A stretch of 24,711 bases of DNA. Origin: Peptostreptococcaceae bacterium (GTDB taxonomy: Bacteria; Bacillota; Clostridia; Peptostreptococcales; Peptostreptococcaceae). A model generated the notes under the pieces. It worked only from the letters and a program-made list of their open reading frames with translations. It was not told the DNA's origin and made no database searches. This document shows, one piece after another, positions 7,145 to 14,796 of this stretch. How positions within the stretch are numbered: the stretch's first letter is position 1; every line of letters begins with the position of its first letter. The stretch lies in the NCBI GenBank assembly GCA_017425305.1, contig JAFOOW010000036.1, positions 1 through 24,711 of the forward strand, given 5' to 3'. The position numbers and the translations under genes are program-made.

Positions 7145-9124
7145 TTAGTTACTCATGTATAAAACTATACTTGATTCTATAGGAACTTCTGCTCCTGGTT
7201 TAGGGAATATATCTATAACTTTAGAACCTTCCTTTACATCTATATCTGTATCTTGAATTGCCTTTAAGTTATTTTCTTCTAATATTTTAGTAGCATCTTC
7301 TATGCTTAAATCTATTATATTAGGAACCTTTACTTTAGGCTTTTCATACTCAGCTTTTTCCTCTTCACTATATTTAGGTTCTACGCCTAAATATTTTAAT
7401 GAGTCACTCATTATTTCTTTTACAATAGGACCTGCTGTAGTACTACCAAATGCACTAACCCCGGTTGGCTCATCTACTATAGCTAAAACAACTATCTGAG
7501 GGTCATCTGTAGGTGCTATACCTATAAATGAACATATATACTTGCCTTGTGCATATTTACCATCTATAACTTTTTGAGCTGTACCTGTTTTACCTCCAAC
7601 TCTATATCCAGGAAGATATGCAGCCTTACCTGAACCTTCACTAACAACAGATTGAACTATTTCCATCATTTTTTCTGAAGTTTCTTCTGATATTACTTGT
7701 CTAACTACTTTAGGACTTATAGTTTCAACGATATTTCCTTGATTATCTACCTTTTCTTTAACGATTCTAGGTTCCATTAATTTTCCATCATTTGCTATAG
7801 CACTTATTGCTGTTATAAGTTGCATAGGCGTTACTGATATAGACTGACCAAACGATATAGTTGCTAATTCTACTGGACCTACATTTTTCTCATTATAAAG
7901 TATACCTTTAGCTTCTCCTGGTAAATCTAACTTTGTAGTATCCATAAATCCAAATGCTTCTATATAGTCATATAACTTAGATACACCTAATCTATTACCT
8001 AACTCTATAAATACAGGGTTACATGAGTTCTGAACTCCTTGAGGGAATGTTTGCTCTCCATGAGGCCTATAATGTCTCCAACATTTTATTCTTCTTCCAC
8101 CTATAGTAACACTTCCACTACATACAAATTTATCAGTTTCCTTAACTAAATTTTCTTCAAGTGCTGCTGATGAAGTAATTAACTTAAATGTTGAACCTGG
8201 TTCATATGTATCACTAACCGCTGGATTTCTCCACATTGAGAAGTATCCCTTTATCTTTTCTTTATCACTATATTGAGATAATTCATTTTCGTAATATGGA
8301 TATATTGCTGTTCTTGATTGATTAGGATCATAGTCTGGTTTAGATGCCATAGCAAGTATATCCCCTGTATTTGGGTCCATAGCTATAGCTGTTACTCTTT
8401 TAGCATTATTGATTTCATATGCTTTTTGAACTGCTTTTTCAGTATAATGTTGTATAACCTCATCTATAGTCAAAACTAGTCCATTTCCTTGTACTGGTTC
8501 ATAGTATTTTTCCATTCCATGTGGTATTTCCCTTCCTGATGCATCTGTACTTACAATTAACCTTCCTGATTTTCCTTTTAAATGTTTATCATATTTCATT
8601 TCTATTCCAGCTATACCTGTTGCATCATCTGATGTATGACCTAGTACATAAGAAGCAAAATTCCCGTAAGGATAATATCTTTGGTTATCCTCTGCTACCC
8701 ATATTCCTGATAATTTAGCATCTCTTATTTTTTCTGAAACATCATCATCTACCCATCTTTTAATTCTCACTAATGCCATATTCTTCTTTTTTAATAATTT
8801 TAATACATCTTCATACTCTTCACCTAACATAGGTGCTAATTCTTTTGCAGCTGCCTCTTTATCTTTTACTTCAACCGGCTTTGCCCATACAGTGTATTTA
8901 GTTACACTAACTGCTAACTCTTTCATATTCCTATCATATATGGTACCTCTTTTAGGCTCAATAGGTATATCTCTAGTTTGTTGGTCTAGTGCTTTTTCTG
9001 TTAACCAATCACCTTTAATTAATTGTAAGTATCCTGTTCTAAATATTAGTCCAGTAAACACTATACAGGCTAATATAAGCACCACAACTAATCTTTTTTT
9101 GCTCAATCTCTTTATCCTACTCAA
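7145..9124 (-). CDS. spoVD: Class B penicillin-binding protein with PASTA domain, SpoVD type
   Basis: A membrane-anchored transpeptidase of 659 residues that cross-links the glycan made by its SEDS partner. Seen: a basic head and one membrane segment (about 12-30); the dimerisation/pedestal region with RGTIYDRN at 59-66; catalytic SxxK as STFK at 311-314; SCN at 367-369; KTGT at 512-515; and a single C-terminal PASTA domain (about 598-659) starting KVPNIIDLSIEDA. PASTA plus position in dcw fits SpoVD of Bacillus and C. difficile, needed for the spore cortex; an FtsI/PBP2x role in division cannot be excluded. Start: the only sensible codon is TTG at 9122-9124, behind GGGGGGAG at 9129-9136; no ATG or GTG is near. 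The gene follows ftsL by 15 bases. All catalytic motifs are intact. Confidence 0.93.
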   Translation of the reverse strand: MSRIKRLSKKRLVVVLILACIVFTGLIFRTGYLQLIKGDWLTEKALDQQTRDIPIEPKRGTIYDRNMKELAVSVTKYTVWAKPVEVKDKEAAAKELAPMLGEEYEDVLKLLKKKNMALVRIKRWVDDDVSEKIRDAKLSGIWVAEDNQRYYPYGNFASYVLGHTSDDATGIAGIEMKYDKHLKGKSGRLIVSTDASGREIPHGMEKYYEPVQGNGLVLTIDEVIQHYTEKAVQKAYEINNAKRVTAIAMDPNTGDILAMASKPDYDPNQSRTAIYPYYENELSQYSDKEKIKGYFSMWRNPAVSDTYEPGSTFKLITSSAALEENLVKETDKFVCSGSVTIGGRRIKCWRHYRPHGEQTFPQGVQNSCNPVFIELGNRLGVSKLYDYIEAFGFMDTTKLDLPGEAKGILYNEKNVGPVELATISFGQSISVTPMQLITAISAIANDGKLMEPRIVKEKVDNQGNIVETISPKVVRQVISEETSEKMMEIVQSVVSEGSGKAAYLPGYRVGGKTGTAQKVIDGKYAQGKYICSFIGIAPTDDPQIVVLAIVDEPTGVSAFGSTTAGPIVKEIMSDSLKYLGVEPKYSEEEKAEYEKPKVKVPNIIDLSIEDATKILEENNLKAIQDTDIDVKEGSKVIDIFPKPGAEVPIESSIVLYMSN

Positions 9125-9139
9125 TTAGCTCCCCCCTAT

Positions 9140-9493
9140 TTATTTAACTTCTATGTACTCTATCTGACCTTCTTTTGTATAATCCATTCCGAATTGTTCT
9201 TTAGCTTTTTGTTCAATATCCTTACTTCTTGTTAATAAGTCTAAATCTAACTTTAAATTATCTCTTTCAATTTCTTTTTTATGTAGTTCTTGCTCTAGTT
9301 CCCCTATTTTATATTTTATATTAGACATTTCACTATATCCATACATACACCATACTATACATATAAATGTACATATAAAACAAAATGGTTTTATCATTAG
9401 CTTTATTAACTGCCTAAATTTTCTCTTTCTATATCTATTCTTTTTTTTCTTCTTATATTCATTTATATCTTTTATTTTATTGTTTTTTTCCAT
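9140..9493 (-). CDS. ftsL: Divisome protein FtsL
   Basis: A small bitopic protein, 117 residues from the chosen start. Seen: a strongly basic N-terminal tail with KKKKKNRYRKRK at 14-25, one membrane segment (about 34-53, rich in Cys, Phe, Ile), then a heptad-like coiled coil (about 56-95) and a short tail. Sequence in this family is poorly conserved; topology, size and position between rsmH and the PBP gene make the call. FtsL pairs with DivIC and DivIB to control septal synthesis. Start: a longer reading from ATG 9517 is open but has no ribosome binding site; AAGGAG at 9504-9509 serves ATG 9491-9493. DivIC is the other possible name for such a protein. It is separated from rsmH by a terminator, so it begins a new transcript. 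Confidence 0.88.
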   Translation of the reverse strand: MEKNNKIKDINEYKKKKKNRYRKRKFRQLIKLMIKPFCFICTFICIVWCMYGYSEMSNIKYKIGELEQELHKKEIERDNLKLDLDLLTRSKDIEQKAKEQFGMDYTKEGQIEYIEVK

Positions 9494-9503
9494 AAATATA
9501 TAT

Positions 9504-9509
9504 CTCCTT
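9504..9509 (-). promoter_or_regulatory. Ribosome binding site that fixes the ftsL start at 9493
   Basis: AAGGAG on the minus strand, 10 bases before ATG 9491-9493. It lies inside the eight extra codons that would be added by starting at 9517, so the longer form is unlikely. Confidence 0.7.
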
Positions 9510-9592
9510 AAACTCATAGATATATATTTATATTTAACTTTTTAACTATCCTTCCTTTTACTTATTAATACAAAATTATTTCAATAAAACAC

Positions 9593-9619
9593 AAAAAAGT
9601 CTAAGCTTTCGCTTAGACT
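9593..9619 (-). terminator. Intrinsic terminator after rsmH
   Basis: A perfect 9-bp stem AGTCTAAGC / GCTTAGACT (9598-9606 with 9611-9619) with a GAAA tetraloop on the minus strand, followed by TTTTTTG. It starts one base after the rsmH stop codon. This is a textbook rho-independent terminator between rsmH and ftsL. Confidence 0.92.
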
Positions 9620-9620
9620 C

Positions 9621-10556
9621 CTATATTCTTTCAGCAACTCTTAACTTTGCACTTCTTGATCTTGGATTTTCTTCTACTTCTTCTTTGCTTGGTAGTATTG
9701 GTTTTCTACTTATAACCTTGACTATAGCCTCTTTGTCACATTGACACATAGGTAAATGAGATGGACATATACAATCTGTTGCTAAATCTCTAAATTCATT
9801 TTTAACAATCCTATCTTCTAAAGAATGGAAAGTTATTATACATATTCTTCCACCTTCATTCATTATAGAAGCTGCATCATCTATCATTTTTGTTATAACA
9901 CCTAACTCATTGTTAACTTCTATTCTTATAGCTTGGAAAGTTCTCTTAGCTGGATGTGGTCCATCTATTCTTGCTTTCTTTGGTATAGCTTTTTTTATTA
10001 TTTCAACTAATTCTCCAGTAGTTTCTATATATTTTTCAGCTCTACCTTCTACTATAAACTTAGCTATACGTTTAGCCCAGTTATCTTCACCATAGTCCTT
10101 AATTATTTTTGCTAACTCTTCTTCACTATAAGTATTTACAACATCATATGCAGAAAATGAACATCTTATATCCATTCTCATATCTAATGGTGCATCTTGC
10201 ATATATGAGAATCCTCTATCTGCTTCATCTAATTGATGTGAAGATACTCCTAGGTCAGCTAAAACACCATCTATTTTATCTATACCTAGTTTAGCTAATT
10301 CTTCTTTTAGATTTTCAAAGTTACTATGAACAAACTTTACTCTGTCACTATATTCACTTAATCTTTCTTTTGCAGTATTTATAGCGTTTATATCTTGGTC
10401 AAATCCTATAAATAAACCATCTTTAGATAATCTTTTTACTATTTCCTTTGAGTGACCTGCTCCACCCATAGTACAATCTACGTATACACCATCTGGTTTT
10501 ATATTTAAATTATCAATACATTCATTTAAAAGTACTGAGACGTGATGAAATTCCAT
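9621..10556 (-). CDS. rsmH: 16S rRNA (cytosine-1402-N4)-methyltransferase RsmH (MraW)
   Basis: Methylates N4 of C1402 in 16S rRNA using S-adenosylmethionine. Seen: [10 protein letters not shown] at the N-terminus; the SAM-binding [11 protein letters not shown] at 26-36; [29 protein letters not shown]; the [18 protein letters not shown] segment; and [12 protein letters not shown], all family hallmarks, in 311 residues (normal). The ATG at 10556 is 3 bases after the lgt stop, and its AAGGAG lies inside the end of lgt, so translation is probably coupled. In most Firmicutes rsmH follows mraZ at the head of the dcw cluster. Here no mraZ is present and lgt is upstream instead. Confidence 0.97.
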   Translation of the reverse strand: MEFHHVSVLLNECIDNLNIKPDGVYVDCTMGGAGHSKEIVKRLSKDGLFIGFDQDINAINTAKERLSEYSDRVKFVHSNFENLKEELAKLGIDKIDGVLADLGVSSHQLDEADRGFSYMQDAPLDMRMDIRCSFSAYDVVNTYSEEELAKIIKDYGEDNWAKRIAKFIVEGRAEKYIETTGELVEIIKKAIPKKARIDGPHPAKRTFQAIRIEVNNELGVITKMIDDAASIMNEGGRICIITFHSLEDRIVKNEFRDLATDCICPSHLPMCQCDKEAIVKVISRKPILPSKEEVEENPRSRSAKLRVAERI

Positions 10557-10559
10557 ACT

Positions 10560-11318
10560 TTAACTCTCCTTAATGTCTACATTTTCTTCTTGTTTGCTTT
10601 TTTTAGATAAATATATATGGACTATTATACCACCTATAACTCCTACTAAGCTTATAACTTGTGCCATTCTAAATGGACCTATCATAAGACTGTCCGTTCT
10701 AAGTCCTTCTATAAAGAATCTACCTAGTGAATATAATATAGTATACAATACTATTACTTCACCTTCATATTGTTTTTTCTTTCTAAATATCCATAAGAAA
10801 ATAAATATTCCTATATTCCATATAGACTCATATAAAAATGTTGGGTGAACTTTTTCTCCATTAACCATTATTCCCCAAGGTAAATTTGTTGGACCACCAT
10901 GAGCTTCTTGATTTATAAAGTTTCCCCATCTACCTATAGCTTGTGCTAAAGGCACTCCTATTATAACAGTATCTGCTAGTTTAAAGAAAGACATTTTTTT
11001 ATATCTAGAGAATAAGTATCCAGCTAATATACCACCTATTAAGGCTCCATGTATAGCCATACCTCCTCCTCTAAAGTTTAAAATTTGAGATATATTTTGA
11101 GAATAATAATCCCAATTAAATATTACATAATATAATCTAGCTCCTATTAATCCACTAGGTATAGCCACTATTGCTAAGTCTAGTATATCATCTTCCTTTA
11201 TACCTACTCTTTTTCCTTCTTTTATAGCTAGTAATGTACCTATTATCATACCTAATGCCATTAGTATTCCATACCACATTACATCTATACCAAATATACT
11301 AAATGCTACTCTATCCAA
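10560..11318 (-). CDS. lgt: Prolipoprotein diacylglyceryl transferase Lgt
   Basis: Membrane enzyme that moves a diacylglyceryl group from phosphatidylglycerol to the lipobox cysteine of prelipoproteins, the first step of lipoprotein maturation. Seen in 252 residues: about seven hydrophobic segments; GGMAIHGALIGG at 85-96 with His 90; the family signature GRWGNFINQE at 129-138; a GEKVHPTFLYES stretch; and GLRTDSL near the C-terminus. The protein starts with TTG (11316-11318): AGAGGT at 11327-11332 lies 8 bases upstream and overlaps the stop of the phosphatase gene. A TTG start may keep expression low. It is the middle gene of a phosphatase-lgt-rsmH operon. Confidence 0.96.
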   Translation of the reverse strand: MDRVAFSIFGIDVMWYGILMALGMIIGTLLAIKEGKRVGIKEDDILDLAIVAIPSGLIGARLYYVIFNWDYYSQNISQILNFRGGGMAIHGALIGGILAGYLFSRYKKMSFFKLADTVIIGVPLAQAIGRWGNFINQEAHGGPTNLPWGIMVNGEKVHPTFLYESIWNIGIFIFLWIFRKKKQYEGEVIVLYTILYSLGRFFIEGLRTDSLMIGPFRMAQVISLVGVIGGIIVHIYLSKKSKQEENVDIKES

Positions 11319-11330
11319 AATTTATTACCT

Positions 11331-12110
11331 CTACTTTCTAAATAATCTTTTTAAAAAGCTACGTTTTTCTTCATACTTAGTTGGATTTAATATATTTATA
11401 TCCCTATTTTCTATTACTGATGTTGGATTTTCTATGAATAATTTTTCTGAAACTTCTTTACCGTAATTTTTTAATATGTAATTATATGAATCTTTTATTA
11501 ATGGCCTTCTTCTATTACTACTATGTGCATCTGTTGCTACAAAATGAACCATATTATTATCTAATAGTTTTTTAGAAGTATCTTCTACCTTTTCTCCATT
11601 TTTACCTAATATACTAGAAGCATTTACTTGTATTAAAGCACCTTCCTTTATGCAGTCTAACACTATATTTACATCTTCTTGTACCTGCTTGTATCTTTCT
11701 GCATGTGCTATTATAGGAATATATCCTCTAATTTTAATCTCATAAATAACATCTTCTATATTTTTAGGAAAATTAATAGGTGAAAACTCCATTAAAATAT
11801 ATTTGCTATTATTCATTGAAAAGAAATCTAATTCATCAAATCTTTCAATTAAATCACTAGTATAATATAATTCATTTCCTAAAAGAACTTCTATATTTAT
11901 ATTTTCTTCTTTTAAAGCTTGATTAAATTTTTCTAACTCTAATTTTAATTCATTTCCTTTTTTATATTTAAAATCAAAGTGACAATGCGATGTATTTACT
12001 ATTTTAGTTATACCTTCACTCTCTGCTATTTTTGCCATTGCAATAGATTCTTCTAAGCTTTCAGAACCATCATCAACATTAGGCAATATATGACAATGTA
12101 TATCTATCAT
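11331..12110 (-). CDS. PHP-family tyrosine-protein phosphatase, CpsB/CapC/YwqE type
   Basis: By family, a Mn2+-dependent phosphatase that removes phosphate from BY-kinases controlling capsule or exopolysaccharide export. Seen in 259 residues: the PHP metal motif DIHCHILPNVDDG at 3-15 (His 5, His 7, Asp 13-14); TSHCHF at 40-45; LLGNELYY with Glu 80; IAHAERY with His 136; and ATDAHSS with Asp 194 and His 196. These match YwqE/CpsB closely. No BY-kinase, Wzz-like chain regulator or sugar transferase is nearby, so the substrate is unknown; here it leads an operon with lgt and rsmH. ATG at 12110, GGGGGAG 8 bases upstream, with a promoter at 12145-12173. Function beyond the family is inference. Confidence 0.88.
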   Translation of the reverse strand: MIDIHCHILPNVDDGSESLEESIAMAKIAESEGITKIVNTSHCHFDFKYKKGNELKLELEKFNQALKEENINIEVLLGNELYYTSDLIERFDELDFFSMNNSKYILMEFSPINFPKNIEDVIYEIKIRGYIPIIAHAERYKQVQEDVNIVLDCIKEGALIQVNASSILGKNGEKVEDTSKKLLDNNMVHFVATDAHSSNRRRPLIKDSYNYILKNYGKEVSEKLFIENPTSVIENRDINILNPTKYEEKRSFLKRLFRK

Positions 12111-12144
12111 ATGTATATCTCCCCCTTATTATATTGTCAACCAT

Positions 12145-12173
12145 ATCATAACATATTAGATATAATACATCAA
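12145..12173 (-). promoter_or_regulatory. Probable sigma-A promoter of the phosphatase-lgt-rsmH operon
   Basis: On the minus strand, -35 TTGATG (12168-12173), a 17-base spacer and -10 TATGAT (12145-12150). Predicted start about 12138, giving a leader of about 28 bases. A second TTGACA at 12134-12139 has no room for a -10 and is ignored. Confidence 0.6.
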
Positions 12174-12195
12174 TTTTCTTTATATCTATAAATAC

Positions 12196-12225
12196 TTAAA
12201 AGTGCTAGTTTCCTAGCACTTTTAA
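12196..12225 (-). terminator. Intrinsic terminator after the M16 operon
   Basis: AAAAGTGCTAG and its complement (12196-12208 with 12213-12225, 13 bp) with a 4-base loop. On the minus strand the stem runs into TTTTAAG. It overlaps the region just past the stop of the catalytic M16 peptidase. It is nearly symmetrical and could work both ways, but no rightward gene ends here. Confidence 0.85.
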
Positions 12226-12228
12226 AAC

Positions 12229-13515
12229 TTATTTTGGTTCAACAATAGATATAACACAGAATTCTTCTTTTAAGTGATTATTTAATCTATCTATTATTTC
12301 CTCAAATTGTACTTCTTTTATAACTTCTAAGTAATCTAATATATTTATATCCTTGAACTTATAAGATATAAAGTTATTAGCTATAAAGTTTATAGAATCA
12401 AAATATTTTATAAACTGACCCATCTTCTTCTTCTTAACTCTTTCAAAGTCAGTTTCTGATAAACCTTCTTTTTTATACTTCTCTATATAATCTAATATAA
12501 TTTTCTTAACTTCTCTTGGGTTATTTGATTCCCCTCCAATTAAAGTATATCCATAATTTATTTGAGATGTAAATCCAGTTCCAAAGTTATCATTTATTAA
12601 TCCATTCATATATAAATATTCAAAAACTTCACTACCTCTTTTAAATATCATATCTAAAAGTATTTCTGTTACTACTTCTTTTCTCAGTAATTCTTTTCCC
12701 TTTATGCCAACATAATTATCTTTAAATCCTATATTAAACATTGGTATAGATACTGCAAACTTATCAACTATTTCTTTTTGAGCTATAGTTTCAGGTTCTT
12801 CTGGATAAAATCTTGTTATTTCCGACTTTAGTTTTTCAACATCATTATGATTAGTTTTCTTAGCAATATCCATAACTTTATCTACTTCTAAATCTCCTAC
12901 AACAAATAACGCCATATTTCCCGGGTTATAAAACGTGTTATAACAAGTATATAACTCATCTTTCGTTATTTTATATATACTTTCTACAGTACCCGCTATA
13001 TCTATTCTTACTGGATAATTTACATACATTGCCTTTAGGCAGTTAAAATATACATTCCAATCTGCATCATCATTGTACATTTTTATTTCTTGTTCTATTA
13101 TACCTTTTTCTTTTTCAACATTCTCTTCTGTAAAATATGGAGTTTGAACATAATCAATTAAATGCTCTAAATTCTCATAAAAATTATCTGTACATGAGAA
13201 TAGATATGCTGTCATCGTAAAGTTTGTATATGCATTAGCATTTGCTCCTAGTTTAGAGAATTTATCAAATGCATTTCCTCCACCTGGTTGTTCAAACATT
13301 TTATGTTCTAAAAAGTGAGCTATACCTTCATTAACTCTTATCTTTTCAGTTCCATTTATAGGTATAAACTCTAATTCGTTAGAACCATAGTTTGTTGCTA
13401 ATACTGCAAACTTCTTAGTAAATCCTTTTTTAGGCATAAAATATATATCAAGACCATTGTCTAATTTTTCATAATAAACTTCTTCTCTTAATATTTCATT
13501 AACTATCTTTTCCAT
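12229..13515 (-). CDS. Zinc peptidase of family M16, catalytic subunit (YmfH-like)
   Basis: Seen in 428 residues: the inverted zinc motif HFLEH at 67-71 (His 67, Glu 70, His 71) followed by NANAYTNFTMTAY, a frequent M16 sequence; the third ligand Glu at about 143 in EKGIIEQEI, 76 residues after His 67, the usual spacing; and a second homologous half containing the pattern around YGYTLIGGE. This is the active half of an M16B-type pair like Bacillus YmfF/YmfH or AlbE/AlbF. No signal peptide or membrane segment, so cytoplasmic. AGGAGG overlaps the stop of the preceding M16 gene 9 bases upstream, which suggests coupled translation and a 1:1 complex. It is the last gene of the operon. Substrate unknown; general peptide turnover and RiPP-like processing are both possible. 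Confidence 0.93.
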   Translation of the reverse strand: MEKIVNEILREEVYYEKLDNGLDIYFMPKKGFTKKFAVLATNYGSNELEFIPINGTEKIRVNEGIAHFLEHKMFEQPGGGNAFDKFSKLGANANAYTNFTMTAYLFSCTDNFYENLEHLIDYVQTPYFTEENVEKEKGIIEQEIKMYNDDADWNVYFNCLKAMYVNYPVRIDIAGTVESIYKITKDELYTCYNTFYNPGNMALFVVGDLEVDKVMDIAKKTNHNDVEKLKSEITRFYPEEPETIAQKEIVDKFAVSIPMFNIGFKDNYVGIKGKELLRKEVVTEILLDMIFKRGSEVFEYLYMNGLINDNFGTGFTSQINYGYTLIGGESNNPREVKKIILDYIEKYKKEGLSETDFERVKKKKMGQFIKYFDSINFIANNFISYKFKDINILDYLEVIKEVQFEEIIDRLNNHLKEEFCVISIVEPK

Positions 13516-13524
13516 ATGGCCCTC

Positions 13525-14787
13525 CTAGTTTCTTAAAAAATAGATAGTGTCTAGTTTAATTTCTTTCATAGCACTCACTATTTCATCCTTAGTTGCATTA
13601 TCTATATATTGTATAATTTCTTCAATTTCTAAATTAGTTTTGCTTATATCTTGAGCAAATTGGAAATCAGATAATCCACCTATACTATCAGTTAATGATT
13701 TCATAGAGCTAATCATCGCTGTTTTACTATTTTCTATTTCTTCATTAGTTATATCTCCATTTTTAATAGCTTCTATTTGTTTTCTAACTAATTCTACAGT
13801 TTTATCATAGTTTTGAACCTCTATACCTGATGATATGAATAGTATACTCTTATATTTTTCTATAGATGAATATATGTAGTAACATAAGCTTTCCTTTTCT
13901 CTTATATTTATAAACATTTTAGAGTGAGGTCCACCACCTAATATATTACATCCTAATACTAGTGCATAATATTTTTTAGCATCTGCAAAGTCAATATTAG
14001 CTCTATAACCCATTACTAATTTTCCTTGTGTTACATCCATTTTATCTACTATATTTTTTACAGTATCTATATCTTTCTTATATTCTTCTCTTGGTATTTC
14101 TAAAACATTATCTCTTTCAAATACAAATTTATCTTTTATTGTTTTTATTACTTGTTCTTCGTTAAATTCACCTTCTACTATGATATCAATAGGTGAAGTT
14201 TTTAATATATTTTTATAATGTTCATACAGTGCCTTAGAATCTATTTTATCTAAATCTTCTATATATCCATACTCACTTATACTAAATTTTTCATGCTTGC
14301 ACATTTCTTCAAAACATCTTTCAAGTGCAAATCTTCCTTTATCATTTATTCTTGCTTCAATTCTTTCTTTTAAATTTTGTTTTTCCAATTTTAAATAGTC
14401 TTCACTAAAACCTTCATTTATCACTAATGGATGATTTATTATTTCATTTAAGAATTCTATAGTATCATTAAAAATAGGTTCATCTAAGTACTGTTCATTA
14501 GTACTTACTAATTTAAATGTTAAAACCTGTCTTTCCCCTCTTTTTGTAACATCAGCTAGTATAGATGCACCATATAAATCATCTAGCTTCCCTGATATAT
14601 CTCTTAATGTTTTATACTTTTCACTTCCATTAGTTATTATTGTTGGAATTAGAGCATTTTTAGTAGCTTCTTTTTTATCTAAAACTCTTTGTATGTAAAC
14701 ACTTACTAAATTTGTTTTAAACTTATTAGATTGTATTAAAGTTAAATTTATATTATTTCCTAAATTTATCTTCTTTATATTAGTCAT
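13525..14787 (-). CDS. M16-family protein without the zinc motif, probable partner subunit (YmfF-like)
   Basis: Seen in 420 residues: an M16-like N-terminal half in which the position of HxxEH is replaced (around residues 48-60 NALIPTIITNGSEKYKTL, no HxxEH), then LDDLYGASILADVTKRGERQ; and a second half with MGYRANIDFADA, LGCNILGGGPHSKMF and NIREKESLCYYIYS, the Arg/Tyr-bearing stretch that shapes the active site of M16B dimers. So it likely gives substrate-binding residues to the catalytic subunit encoded next. No signal peptide. ATG at 14787 with AGGAGGT that includes the stop of the upstream gene: the three genes form a tight operon. Loss of zinc ligands is typical for one partner of such pairs, not decay. 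Confidence 0.9.
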   Translation of the reverse strand: MTNIKKINLGNNINLTLIQSNKFKTNLVSVYIQRVLDKKEATKNALIPTIITNGSEKYKTLRDISGKLDDLYGASILADVTKRGERQVLTFKLVSTNEQYLDEPIFNDTIEFLNEIINHPLVINEGFSEDYLKLEKQNLKERIEARINDKGRFALERCFEEMCKHEKFSISEYGYIEDLDKIDSKALYEHYKNILKTSPIDIIVEGEFNEEQVIKTIKDKFVFERDNVLEIPREEYKKDIDTVKNIVDKMDVTQGKLVMGYRANIDFADAKKYYALVLGCNILGGGPHSKMFINIREKESLCYYIYSSIEKYKSILFISSGIEVQNYDKTVELVRKQIEAIKNGDITNEEIENSKTAMISSMKSLTDSIGGLSDFQFAQDISKTNLEIEEIIQYIDNATKDEIVSAMKEIKLDTIYFLRN

Positions 14788-14796
14788 ATTAACCTC

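Noticed and set aside
9494..9517. Eight extra N-terminal codons for ftsL
   Set aside because: They contain the AAGGAG that serves the ATG at 9493, and the upper ATG has no SD sequence.
12229..14787. RiPP/bacteriocin maturation cluster built on the M16 pair
   Set aside because: I saw no precursor-like small gene, radical SAM enzyme or ABC exporter in the flanks; the M16 pair alone does not support this.
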